Source: CALODL01 sp942492115 (GTDB lineage Bacteria > Planctomycetota > Phycisphaerae > UBA1845 > CAIVHJ01). From it: DNA of 64,000 nt. The position numbers and the translations under genes are program-made. The notes beneath the pieces are model-generated. The model was not told the DNA's origin, did no database searches, and worked only from the letters and a program-made list of their open reading frames with translations. The stretch is from positions 124,001 to 188,000 of the forward strand of contig CALODL010000024.1 of assembly GCA_942492115.1 (NCBI GenBank), given 5' to 3'. Positions 26,791 through 35,900 of the stretch are shown in pieces (the stretch's first letter is position 1; each line of letters begins with the position of its first letter).

Positions 26791-28383
26791 TCAGGTGTGC
26801 GCTTCTGATGCCATGACCACAGGCTCCAACTCCGGGCGGGCATCGACCGCCTGCCTCAAAGCGGCGACGCTGATTGGGATGTTGCCGGCTTCGACGGACT
26901 CGAGTGCAGCCATCGTGTTGCCCAGATAGGCCGCCTGGACCGGGTTGGCCCCGACTGCAAGGGCCAGACTCGCACCCGCAAGCAGCGCATCGCCACATCC
27001 GAGCACATCGACAGGGTGGTCACACAGTGCCTGGATATACTCGCTGCGTAAGCGCCCCACCCACTCGGAGGAGTCAGGATCCTGCGACTGACGCTGAAAC
27101 GCCACCAGGCCACGACGACCCAGCGTGGTCATCAAGTGCCGCGCATTGGTGGTATCCATTAATTGCCACGCGACCTGTGCCAGCCCCTGATCAAAATCAT
27201 GCAACGTCGTGCGCAATTCGCGTTCGTTGGGACACAGCAAGTCGACATCACGAAACAACTTCAGATTACCACGTGGCCCGCTGACATCGGCCGACACCGT
27301 CGGCACCAGCTGGCGCACCGGACGCAACACCGTGTCCAGTAACCCCTGGGTGATCATGCCGTAGCCAAAATCACAGAATACAAGGCCGTCCGCGCCGGCA
27401 GCGCGACTCACGATCGTATCACTGGTCAAACGGCAGCACTGCGAATCGAGCGGGAGCGGCCGACCGCTATCGACCTTGAACAACTTGGTATCCTCGACGA
27501 CGAATCGGCTCTTGATGACGAGGTCCATCTCATCATCAACCGAATGCAGCTCGATTCCGTCACGTTGCAACTGGCCGCGCACCCACTGGTGGGGATCCCG
27601 GCCAGGCACACGAGCGATCAACACCACGTCAGCGCCGAGGGCGGCGAGATGCCGGGCCACGATGGCCGCACCACCGACATAACTGCGCTCTTCAATCTCG
27701 TTGAGCGACAGCATGGGGGCCTCGCCAGCGATTTCCACTGGGTCGCACACGACGTAGCGATCAATGATGACATCACCGACGACGACGAAACGCCGGCCTG
27801 CAAATGCGCTGATGAGCCCATGCATCGCACCACGATCAATCGCGTGCCGCTGGCACACGAACTGCAGCCGCTTGAATTCGATACCGCTGTCTCGACCGAG
27901 CCGCCGGATCAATTCGGTCGAACTGAAGACGATGTCTCCACTGGAAAACACCACCCGCCCGCCCTGAGCCTCAACGATGCTTTGTTCTTCGAGGAAACGG
28001 GCGTCACGGAGTTTCTGGTACTCTTCCCCCTTGACGTAGACATCGGGCCGCACTGCACGGAGCACATCTGCTGCCGTGTCGTGGTCGTCGATATACACCA
28101 GATCGACGAGTTCGAGGGCGGCGAGGTTTTCTGCCCGAAGTTCCTCGGGAATGTAGGGTCGATCAGAATCCTTGTCGATCGCCGCATCACCCGTAATCGA
28201 AACGATGAGGATGTCGCCGTGCCTGCGAGCAAACTCCAGGTGTCGAATGTGCCCGGGATGCACGATATCGAAGCACCCGTGGCACAAAACGATGGATTGG
28301 CTTTCGTCGCGCACGGCCGCAATGCGCCGGCTCAGTTCCGCTGCATCGACAATCTTGTCAAAGTGGTTTCTGGACACCGCCAT
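26791..28383 (-). CDS. HldE-like bifunctional protein with inverted domain order (adenylyltransferase then PfkB kinase)
   Basis: 530 residues. Residues 30-150 form a cytidylyltransferase-type domain with CHGCFDIVHPGHIRHLEF (H42PGH45) and RPDVYVKGEEYQ, as in HldE/RfaE adenylyltransferases. Residues 195-530 form a PfkB kinase: FVVVGDVIIDRYVV, SYVGGAAIVARHLAALGADV, and a DVLGCGDALLAG anion-hole motif with the catalytic Asp465. Escherichia coli HldE has the kinase first. ADP-heptose precursors of LPS core would be the likely products. In the GAGD motif a Cys replaces the Ala. Confidence 0.88.
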   Translation of the reverse strand: MAVSRNHFDKIVDAAELSRRIAAVRDESQSIVLCHGCFDIVHPGHIRHLEFARRHGDILIVSITGDAAIDKDSDRPYIPEELRAENLAALELVDLVYIDDHDTAADVLRAVRPDVYVKGEEYQKLRDARFLEEQSIVEAQGGRVVFSSGDIVFSSTELIRRLGRDSGIEFKRLQFVCQRHAIDRGAMHGLISAFAGRRFVVVGDVIIDRYVVCDPVEIAGEAPMLSLNEIEERSYVGGAAIVARHLAALGADVVLIARVPGRDPHQWVRGQLQRDGIELHSVDDEMDLVIKSRFVVEDTKLFKVDSGRPLPLDSQCCRLTSDTIVSRAAGADGLVFCDFGYGMITQGLLDTVLRPVRQLVPTVSADVSGPRGNLKLFRDVDLLCPNERELRTTLHDFDQGLAQVAWQLMDTTNARHLMTTLGRRGLVAFQRQSQDPDSSEWVGRLRSEYIQALCDHPVDVLGCGDALLAGASLALAVGANPVQAAYLGNTMAALESVEAGNIPISVAALRQAVDARPELEPVVMASEAHT

Positions 28384-28480
28384 CCGTGGACGTTCCACCT
28401 GTGCTGCCTTGACCGCCTAATGGGTGCCTGATATCGTTTTTCCGGCGAATACGACACCAAACAAGCACAGGAGCTGAATC

Positions 28481-29089
28481 ATGGGCTTTGAACTTCCCAG
28501 TCTGCCATACGCCTACGATGCGTTGGCCCACACCATCGATGCCCAGACCATGGAGATCCACCATGGCAAGCATCACAATGCATACGTCACCAATCTCAAC
28601 AAGGCGCTCGAAGGTCACGCGGACCTGGCCAGCAAGAGTATCGGTGAACTGCTTGGCAGCGTTGGGAGTATACCCGACAGCATCCGCCAGGCGGTAATCA
28701 ATAACGGTGGTGGACATGCCAATCACTCGCTGTTCTGGCAAACCATGGCCCCTGGCAAGGGCGGCGAACCAGGCGGCGATCTCGCTAGTGTTCTCGCGAG
28801 CACCTTCGGCGGATTCGACGCCTTCAAGACCAAGTTCGAGACGGCCGCCAAAACCCGATTCGGTTCAGGCTGGGCCTGGCTCGCGGTCAAGAACGGCAAA
28901 GTCGAGGTGTTCAGCACCGCAAACCAGGATTCGCCAATCATGGACGGTTATACGCCGATTCTGGGTCTGGATGTCTGGGAACACGCCTACTACCTGAAGT
29001 ACCAGAATCGCCGCCCGGACTACGTTTCCGCGTTCTGGAACGTGGTGAACTGGGATGCCGTGGCCGATTTCTACTCCGCGGTCAAGTAA
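28481..29089 (+). CDS. sodA: Superoxide dismutase (Mn/Fe family)
   Basis: 202 residues. Metal ligands are His27, His82, Asp164 and His168 (IHHGKHH, GGGHANHSLFW, LDVWEHAYYLKYQN). The GGGHANH pattern and WAWL favour the Mn-type. The protein converts superoxide to hydrogen peroxide and oxygen in the cytoplasm. It appears to be a single-gene unit, divergent from the HldE-like gene. Confidence 0.97.
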   Translation: MGFELPSLPYAYDALAHTIDAQTMEIHHGKHHNAYVTNLNKALEGHADLASKSIGELLGSVGSIPDSIRQAVINNGGGHANHSLFWQTMAPGKGGEPGGDLASVLASTFGGFDAFKTKFETAAKTRFGSGWAWLAVKNGKVEVFSTANQDSPIMDGYTPILGLDVWEHAYYLKYQNRRPDYVSAFWNVVNWDAVADFYSAVK

Positions 29090-29200
29090 TCGACGACTTC
29101 GAGTGGCTCAAGTGCCTGTACCATGGCCTGCGACCGGCGGGTCATGGTACAATTCTTGTACTGGGGCCGCGTGCAGGCCCTGACCGCGAGGAGACCTGCC

Positions 29201-29854
29201 ATGAAGACCATCACGCGTTGTTTGGGGCTCGCCATGGGCCTGACGTGCGCCGTAGCCTGTGCCGAAACGGCCAGCGAGATCTTCGAACGCCTCGAAGGCC
29301 GCTGGGACGTCACCGAGGAGTATCCAGCCAGCGCCGACTTTCCCGCCGCCACCGGCAAGGGACGCTGTGTCTTCGAGAAGGAACTCGATGGTCGTTTTCT
29401 GGTCGGGAATTACGACAGCAAGAGCCGGGATCTTCAAATGTCCCTCGAAGGCCGGGTCATGCTGACCTACGACAACGACTTGAGACAATACCGTTACTGG
29501 TGGTTCGCCAACCTCGGATCGCCCAAGGAATTTCGCGGCCAGTTCGATTCTGCGCGCAACGCCCTGACCATGCATTACATGGATGACACGGGCATCATGA
29601 TGCGTCAGACGTACACGTTCGAGTCCGAGCACAAGATCGTATTCACGATGGAAACACAGGATGGTCCTGACGCATGGGTACTGGACCTGACGACCACGTA
29701 TGAGCGCAGCACGGGCGGCGGCGTCAAGATGTCGCAGGGCAACCCGAGCAACAGCACCACCAAGCCCTCGACCCGCAAGCCTTCGAAGCCCAACCCGATA
29801 CCCACGACGCCGCCACCGACGCCGCGCAAGAAGCCGCGACGCAGAGCGGGTTAG
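29201..29854 (+). CDS. DUF1579-type exported protein
   Basis: 217 residues from an ATG with GAGGAG (29188-29193) 7 nt upstream. A Sec signal is followed by a DUF1579-like beta-barrel with FERLEGRWDVTEEY, DGRFLVGNYDS, RYWWFANLG and a C-terminal tail of low complexity (Pro, Lys, Thr, Ser repeats ending in KKPRRRAG). DUF1579 proteins are of unknown function. The basic tail looks disordered and could bind a polyanion. Confidence 0.8.
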   Translation: MKTITRCLGLAMGLTCAVACAETASEIFERLEGRWDVTEEYPASADFPAATGKGRCVFEKELDGRFLVGNYDSKSRDLQMSLEGRVMLTYDNDLRQYRYWWFANLGSPKEFRGQFDSARNALTMHYMDDTGIMMRQTYTFESEHKIVFTMETQDGPDAWVLDLTTTYERSTGGGVKMSQGNPSNSTTKPSTRKPSKPNPIPTTPPPTPRKKPRRRAG

Positions 29855-29863
29855 TAACAGGCT

Positions 29864-30136
29864 ATGGCCACTGGATCACGCATCCTGCACACACTGTCGA
29901 CCGCTGTTCCGCGCCAGGCGGTCATCGTGTGCATCCGGGTGTACCAATGCTGCATTCGCCCGTTACTCGTTGGGCACTGTCGGTTCTATCCCAGTTGCAG
30001 TGAATATGGCCTGGAGGCGGTGGAACGGCATGGCCCATGGCGTGGCGGCTGGCTGACTTGCAGACGCATCTGCAGGTGTCATCCATTGTCTGCAGGCGGC
30101 GTGGACCCGGTTCCCCCCACGAAGCCCTCATGCTGA
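29864..30136 (+). CDS. yidD: Membrane protein insertion efficiency factor
   Basis: 90 residues. The family motif is present: VIVCIRVYQCCIRPLLVGHCRFYPSCSEYGLEAVERHG, then GGWLTCRRICRCHPLSAGGVDPVP. YidD proteins aid insertion of inner-membrane proteins with YidC. In most bacteria the gene sits beside rnpA or yidC, but not here. It starts 9 nt after the DUF1579 gene and may be co-transcribed with it. Confidence 0.95.
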   Translation: MATGSRILHTLSTAVPRQAVIVCIRVYQCCIRPLLVGHCRFYPSCSEYGLEAVERHGPWRGGWLTCRRICRCHPLSAGGVDPVPPTKPSC

Positions 30137-30175
30137 CAATCACGCCGATACGAACGCCGGGATGCAGGACAAGGC

Positions 30176-31612
30176 TTACTCTTCGAATGTCAGCCGATCG
30201 AGCACGGTCACGGTCTTGACTGCCCGGACCTCCTCGTTGGCGCTCGTGGTGATGATGGCCTCGATACGATGCTGACCTGGCGTAGACAGTGACTTCTGGC
30301 CTGAAATGCCCTCGGAGATGGGCTCGCCGTTGTCATACCACACGACACGAGCTCCGTTCATCATCGCGGAGGGGATTTGAACCGTATAGCTGACCAGCAT
30401 CGGCGCGATACCGATGTAGGCACTGAGCCTGACGATGAGCGGACTATTCGCTGGCGACGCCGGACGCCGAATCACCGGTGGTGCCGGTGTATCCTGGCCC
30501 AGGCGTCGTGCCTTGGCCGGGCGTGGCGACGGCCGGTCGCTCGACGACGAAGGTCGGCGGCTCACGCCCCATTCGGCAGGCACAGGATTCGACACGTCCG
30601 TGTTGGCCGAGGCCAGCGCCCTGCTGCCCAGGGAGTCATCGGGTACCTGACGTGGTGGAGCGGATTGTCGCGTGTCGCGACGGGCCACCACCTGTTCGCG
30701 TCGGGGCGGCCGGGCGGCCGTCTTGCGCTTGTCGGCTACCGCGGTCACGTCGGAGGTTGCCAGCGTCTCGTGCCCGGCAGCGCTGTTCTTGGTAATCCGC
30801 ATGGAGAGCTGCGTAGGCGGTGTCTTGGGTTCCGCCCCGCACGTCATGGCGAAGAACGCAGCAGCCGTCTCAGGAGTTCGTTCGTGACCCAGGTGGTCGA
30901 TCATGCCACTGGTGATATCAAAACCCCTGTCGGTGTACCACGACACGGCCTGCTTGGACTCACGCTTGCAGATCGCAAAATCATTCTTGGTGTTGAATAC
31001 GGCGACCTTCGTATCGCGGTACGCTGGAACATTGGCCTGATTGAGGATTTCGGCCGAGAAATTGGATTGCCGCACGGCCAGACAGCTGAAGCGATCTGGA
31101 TGGCGATTGAGCATGTAATGTGCGAGGTACCCGCCCATCGACCAACTGGTTGACAACACATGGTTGGGATCGATGTCATAGTGTGTCGTCAGCTCGTCGA
31201 GAATGGCGAGGGTATCGCGCTCGTCAGCCTTGAGACTGCGGCTGACCCGCTTGATGGGGAGAGAACCCAGCAGGTCCGAAACACGGGTGGTCGGAGCAAT
31301 CACGACGTAGCCATAGCGGTCGGCCTCTTGCTGCCACTCCATGATTTGAGCGCCGGCACTGTCCCACGGCCGCATTCCGTGGAAACTGACCACGACGGGC
31401 CATTTCTGATTCTCCGGACGGCGTCCCTCGGATTCGACATAATCCTGGGGCAGATACAGATAGTACCCAGCACCGGTTCGCGCCTCATGGCGATAGCTCA
31501 TCTCGCCCTGGCCTCGAGGTTGCGGCACGGCGCAACCGGAAGCCCATATCGTCAAACCAATCGATGCCCAGGCGAGTCTCGTCAAACTGATTGCTGTTCC
31601 ACGTTGTTTCAT
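30176..31612 (-). CDS. PHB-depolymerase-like alpha/beta hydrolase lipoprotein with C-terminal Ig-like domain
   Basis: 478 residues. A lipoprotein signal ends in IWASGC. The hydrolase part has a YYLYLPQDY strand, PVVVSFHGM (oxyanion side) and the nucleophile TSWSMGGYLAHYML, close to LpqC/depolymerase-like esterases, with His in DHLGHER. A long Arg/Pro/Ser-rich linker (about 280-390) leads to a PKD/Ig-like domain at 395-470 (APMLVSYTVQIPSA, ARVVWYDNG). The substrate is unknown. It ends close to the convergent yidD. Confidence 0.83.
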   Translation of the reverse strand: MKQRGTAISLTRLAWASIGLTIWASGCAVPQPRGQGEMSYRHEARTGAGYYLYLPQDYVESEGRRPENQKWPVVVSFHGMRPWDSAGAQIMEWQQEADRYGYVVIAPTTRVSDLLGSLPIKRVSRSLKADERDTLAILDELTTHYDIDPNHVLSTSWSMGGYLAHYMLNRHPDRFSCLAVRQSNFSAEILNQANVPAYRDTKVAVFNTKNDFAICKRESKQAVSWYTDRGFDITSGMIDHLGHERTPETAAAFFAMTCGAEPKTPPTQLSMRITKNSAAGHETLATSDVTAVADKRKTAARPPRREQVVARRDTRQSAPPRQVPDDSLGSRALASANTDVSNPVPAEWGVSRRPSSSSDRPSPRPAKARRLGQDTPAPPVIRRPASPANSPLIVRLSAYIGIAPMLVSYTVQIPSAMMNGARVVWYDNGEPISEGISGQKSLSTPGQHRIEAIITTSANEEVRAVKTVTVLDRLTFEE

Positions 31613-32010
31613 GGTTATGTCACATTGCTCCACCGGGCCGCCTGCGCAGCGTCAGTGGGATATCCCGAATCTATTCAGCCAAAATGCCCCCCCGCTGAGG
31701 ACTGCAACACCCGGGTCTTATACTAACATCGGACAGACGGACCACCAAAGACCGGTGCTATTCCACTATCGTTTATTAACACCCCTGGCCCACTAACTGT
31801 ACTGAAAACCGGCTTTCGGACGTGCCGCGTGTGTTTTCTGCGCCTCTCACATCACCCGCCTCCGCGAGTTACGTCCGGACCGTTGCATCGCCCCGTCACG
31901 GCCCATAGGATCGGCGCGGGCACGGCCCGGACCCGTGAGGCAATCAGGGTCGGGTTGACGACGGAATGTCCCGTGCCAAGACACCACCAGCGAGCCAGGA
32001 TGACGCCACC
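31613..32010. other. Intergenic stretch without a recognised gene
   Basis: About 400 bases between the divergent hydrolase lipoprotein and dnaE. I see no credible coding frame, tRNA or strong hairpin. It presumably holds the promoters of both genes. An in-frame ATG at 31966 is a possible, less likely, start of dnaE. Confidence 0.5.
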
Positions 32011-35000
32011 ATGTCCACCAGCGACTTCGTTCACCTGCATTTGCACACCCACTACAGCCTTCTCGATGGTGCCACCGAGATCAACCGTCTGATCAAACGG
32101 GCCAGCGAACTCGAGATGCCCGCAGTCGCCATCACCGACCATGGCAACATGTTTGCGGCCATCGAATTCTACGAGAAAGCGTCCAGGGCCGGGATCAAGC
32201 CCATCATCGGCATGGAGGCGTACCTGGCCCCTGATCGGCGCGACAATAAACAGGCTAAGTGCATCGGCGGAGACAACAGCTATCACCTGCTGTTGCTGGC
32301 GCAGAACCTCACCGGGTATCACAATCTCCTGAAGCTGGCATCGATCGGCTACCTCGAGGGGTTCTACTACAAACCGCGGATCGACAAAGAAGTGCTTCGC
32401 GAACTCAGCGAGGGCATCATCTGCACGTCGACATGTCTGGGCGCAGAGCTGCCACAGATGCTCATGCACCGCGATATGCCCGAAGCCAAGGCAGCGGCGG
32501 AAACCTACCTGGATATCTTCGGCCCGGAGCGGTTCTTCATCGAGGTTCAGGACCACGGCCTCCCTGAGCAGAAGCAAACCAACCCCGCGCTGTTCGACAT
32601 CGCCCAGCAGCTGGGACTCGGCGTCATCGCGACCAACGACGTCCACTACCTCATGCCTGACGACACCGAGGCCCACGACGTTCTGTTGTGCATCTGTACG
32701 AACAGCCTGGTGGCTGATGAGGAACGGTTCCGGTTCCCTTCCGACCAGTTTTACCTCAAGGCTCAATCAGAGATGGCGGCCCTGTTCCCTGATCGTCCCG
32801 ACGTCGTCAGCAATACCAAGCTCATCGCGGACATGTGCAACGTCGAACTCGATTTCACCAAGCGCCACGCCCCGGTGTACAAGGCTCCCGAAAAAAAGAG
32901 CGACAACGACTACCTCCGGGAACTCGTTTATCAGGGCGCCGCAGAACGATATGACGAAATCACTGAGGAACTTCGCGAACGCATTGACTACGAACTCTCC
33001 GTCATCTCGAGCAAAGGTTTTTCCAGTTACTTCCTGATCGTGTGGGACTTTGTGCGCTACGCCCGCGAGAACGGCATTCCCTGCGGGGCCCGCGGCTCAG
33101 GCTGCAGCTCGGTCATCGCGTTTTGCCTGTATCTGTCTTCGCCCGACCCCATGCGCTACGGGTTGTACTTCGAACGCTTCATGGATCCGGATCGTGACGA
33201 AATGCCGGATATCGATATCGACATCTGCCAGGACAGTCGGCAGCACCTCATCGACCACGTCCGTGAGAAGTACGGACATGTGGCCCAGATCATCACTTTC
33301 GGAACCCTGAAGGCCCGCGCAGCCGTCAAGGACGTATGCCGCGTCATGGGAGTCGATTTCGAGCGGGCCAACAAGATCAGCCAGTTGATCCCCGCCGAAC
33401 TCAAGATGACCATCGAGAGAGCCAAGGAGCAGGAACCCGAGCTGGTCAAGCTGATCAGCGAGGATGAGACCATCGCCAAGGTCGTCGACATCAGCCAGCG
33501 CATTGAGGGACTGGCGCGTCATGCTGGCATCCACGCAGCCGGCGTGGTTGTCGCCGACAAGCCGCTCGACAATTTTCTCCCCTTGTATCGTTCCGCGTCG
33601 AGCAACGATTCCAATCAAGTGGTGACGCAGTTCGACGGCCCGACGGTCGAGAAGATCGGCCTGCTGAAGATGGATTTCCTCGGTCTGCGCACGCTCTCGA
33701 CACTGGAGCGTGCTCGACAACTGGCAGAACGGATGCATGGAGTCTCGATCAACCTCGAGAAACTCGACCTCACCGACCAGAAGGTCTATCAGTGCTTCGC
33801 GCGCGGTGACACCAAGGGCATTTTCCAGTTTGAATCAGACGGAATGCGCGACGTCTGCCGCAAGATGAAACCGGACCGCATCGAAGACCTCATCGCCGCC
33901 AACGCACTTTACCGACCGGGCCCGATGGTCAACATTGACGCTTACGTTGCTCGCAAACACGGCGAACAGTGGACCACACCACACACCATCATGACCGAAG
34001 TCCTTGAAGAGACCTTTGGGATCATGGTTTATCAGGAACAGGTCTCGCGCCTGGTGAATCGGCTTGGCGGCATTGAACTCAAGCGCGCATTCCGCCTGGC
34101 CAAGGCCATCAGCAAGAAGAAGACCGACTTCATCGAAGCCATGCGTAAGCCGTTCATGGATGGGTGTATCGAAAAGGGCCTGCCCGGCGAAACTGCGACC
34201 CAGACCTTTGAAGAGATCTTGCGCTTCGGCGGCTACGCATTCAACAAAGCCCACTCGACCGGCTATGCCATCGTGGCCTACCAGACTGCGTACATGAAGA
34301 CGTACTTCCCTGTGGAGTTCATGGCCGCCCTGCTGACATTCGAGATGGGCGACTCAGACAAGATCACGGAGTACATCGAGGCGTGCAGGGCCATGGACAT
34401 CCAGGTGCGACCTCCCGACATCAACTCGTCGGATCATGACTTCACCCCGATCCGCCTGGGCGACGACAGTCAGTGCCTGCGGTTCGGTCTGGGCGCCATC
34501 AAGGGGCTCGGGGGCAAGGCCGTCCAGGCCATCGTCAAAGCGCGTCAGGAGGGCGGAGCGTACGCTCACCTGTTCGATTTCTGTGAACGCGTTGATCTCT
34601 CAGCGGTGAACCGCGGATCCATGGAAGCCCTGATCAAGGCTGGTGCGTTCGATTCGACAGGCGCGATGCGCAAAGCCCTTATCAAAGTCCTCGACGCTGC
34701 CATCGAAGGCGGTGCCCAGGTCCAGCGTGACCGCGTCAGCGGACAGATGTCCATGCTCGATGCCTTTGCGGCTGGCGGTGAAGCACCCGACGTACAGTAC
34801 CCGACCATTCCCGCGGACGAACAATGGAGTGAAGCAGAACTCCTGGCCAACGAGAAAGAAGTCCTCGGTTTCTATATCACCAACCATCCGCTGGCGATTT
34901 GCCAGGATGAAATCAAGCGGTACGCCACCGCAGAGCTCAGTGCCATGAAGAACATGCGCGATGGTGACGAAGTCGTGCTGGGCTGCCTGATCACGAAACT

Positions 35001-35499
35001 TCGCACGGTGGCCACGAAGACTGGCCGCAACGCGGGTTCGCGCATGGGCATCGTGGCGCTCGAAGATACGAGTGGCTCGATCGAGGGAATTCTGTTCCCT
35101 GCAGACCTGGATCGTTTTCGCCCGTTGCTCGGACTGGACTCGATCGCGTTCTTCGTCGGCGAAGTCGATCGCCGTCGGGATGACCCGGCCCTGCGCGTCA
35201 AGGACATCATTCCGCTGGATCAGGCTCGCGAGAAACTGACCGAGGCCATCCTCATCAATCTTTCGAGCACCACCCACGCTCCCGAAATCATGGACGAACT
35301 CCACGAGGTCCTCGAGCGTTATCCTGGCGACAAGCAGATCATTCTGCGAATCAAGACAACCGACGAACTGGTGGCCGCAGTTCGACTGACTGCCACGAGC
35401 GTGTGCCCGTCGGACAGCTTCTGCCAGGATATCGATTCCCTGCTCGGTGCGAACTCAGTCGAGTTCCGCGGCCCCGGTGGCTTGAACCGCGTCGCCTAG
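32011..35499 (+). CDS. dnaE: DNA polymerase III alpha subunit
   Basis: 1,162 residues from ATG 32011 (AGGA 11 nt upstream); an earlier ATG would add 15. The PHP domain starts at once (HLHLHTHYSLLDGA), followed by the palm with CGARGSGCSS and the catalytic PDIDIDIC. The fingers contain RPGPMVNIDAYVARKHGE and YQEQVSRLVNRLGGI; GGYAFNKAHSTGYAIVAYQTAYMK is the tandem helix motif. An OB-fold and a C-terminal tau-interaction-like domain complete it. It is the replicative polymerase catalytic subunit. The protein is close to the usual length and is probably complete. Confidence 0.97.
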   Translation: MSTSDFVHLHLHTHYSLLDGATEINRLIKRASELEMPAVAITDHGNMFAAIEFYEKASRAGIKPIIGMEAYLAPDRRDNKQAKCIGGDNSYHLLLLAQNLTGYHNLLKLASIGYLEGFYYKPRIDKEVLRELSEGIICTSTCLGAELPQMLMHRDMPEAKAAAETYLDIFGPERFFIEVQDHGLPEQKQTNPALFDIAQQLGLGVIATNDVHYLMPDDTEAHDVLLCICTNSLVADEERFRFPSDQFYLKAQSEMAALFPDRPDVVSNTKLIADMCNVELDFTKRHAPVYKAPEKKSDNDYLRELVYQGAAERYDEITEELRERIDYELSVISSKGFSSYFLIVWDFVRYARENGIPCGARGSGCSSVIAFCLYLSSPDPMRYGLYFERFMDPDRDEMPDIDIDICQDSRQHLIDHVREKYGHVAQIITFGTLKARAAVKDVCRVMGVDFERANKISQLIPAELKMTIERAKEQEPELVKLISEDETIAKVVDISQRIEGLARHAGIHAAGVVVADKPLDNFLPLYRSASSNDSNQVVTQFDGPTVEKIGLLKMDFLGLRTLSTLERARQLAERMHGVSINLEKLDLTDQKVYQCFARGDTKGIFQFESDGMRDVCRKMKPDRIEDLIAANALYRPGPMVNIDAYVARKHGEQWTTPHTIMTEVLEETFGIMVYQEQVSRLVNRLGGIELKRAFRLAKAISKKKTDFIEAMRKPFMDGCIEKGLPGETATQTFEEILRFGGYAFNKAHSTGYAIVAYQTAYMKTYFPVEFMAALLTFEMGDSDKITEYIEACRAMDIQVRPPDINSSDHDFTPIRLGDDSQCLRFGLGAIKGLGGKAVQAIVKARQEGGAYAHLFDFCERVDLSAVNRGSMEALIKAGAFDSTGAMRKALIKVLDAAIEGGAQVQRDRVSGQMSMLDAFAAGGEAPDVQYPTIPADEQWSEAELLANEKEVLGFYITNHPLAICQDEIKRYATAELSAMKNMRDGDEVVLGCLITKLRTVATKTGRNAGSRMGIVALEDTSGSIEGILFPADLDRFRPLLGLDSIAFFVGEVDRRRDDPALRVKDIIPLDQAREKLTEAILINLSSTTHAPEIMDELHEVLERYPGDKQIILRIKTTDELVAAVRLTATSVCPSDSFCQDIDSLLGANSVEFRGPGGLNRVA

Positions 35500-35577
35500 T
35501 GCCCTGATTCGTGACCCTGCGGCCTTGCCAACGGCTCCCTCGCTCAATCTCACTCGACCGGAGTTTTCAGACCGAGC

Positions 35578-35900
35578 CTAGTCCACGACAACGACGGTCG
35601 CCCCCGTGCTCTCCACCGTGATACGGCCATTTGGTTTCGTTGGAAACATGAAGGTTCGTTGGGCGGAGTCCTCATCATCGTGCAAGACACTGATATGAAA
35701 TGTTCCTGACGCGAAGCGCGGAACGCGATAGGTAAAGGTCGCCAGGTGGGCGTTGGCTTGAACACCCACACCGGGACCGTCACGACCAACAACAACTTGC
35801 GCGGTCGTGAGATTGAACGCCTGCCAGGTCGCATCGGCGGCGTACGTTGGTTCAAGAATCGAGAAGCGCGGTGACGGCGGGCGGTTATCCGAATCAGAGC
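35578..35900 (-). pseudogene. Frameshifted C-terminal end of the BNR/cohesin surface protein
   Basis: The frame that continues below the stop at 35894 encodes FSILEPTYAADATWQAFN, QVVVGRDGPG, ANAHLATFTYRVP, GTFHISVLHDDED and RTFMFPTKPNGRITVE. These are the second half of the cohesin-like module whose first half ends the neighbouring large gene. The two frames differ by one base. The frames could be joined by removing one base (or adding two) near 35895-35940, but the exact site is not visible. It could be a sequencing error or a recent mutation. Confidence 0.7.
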
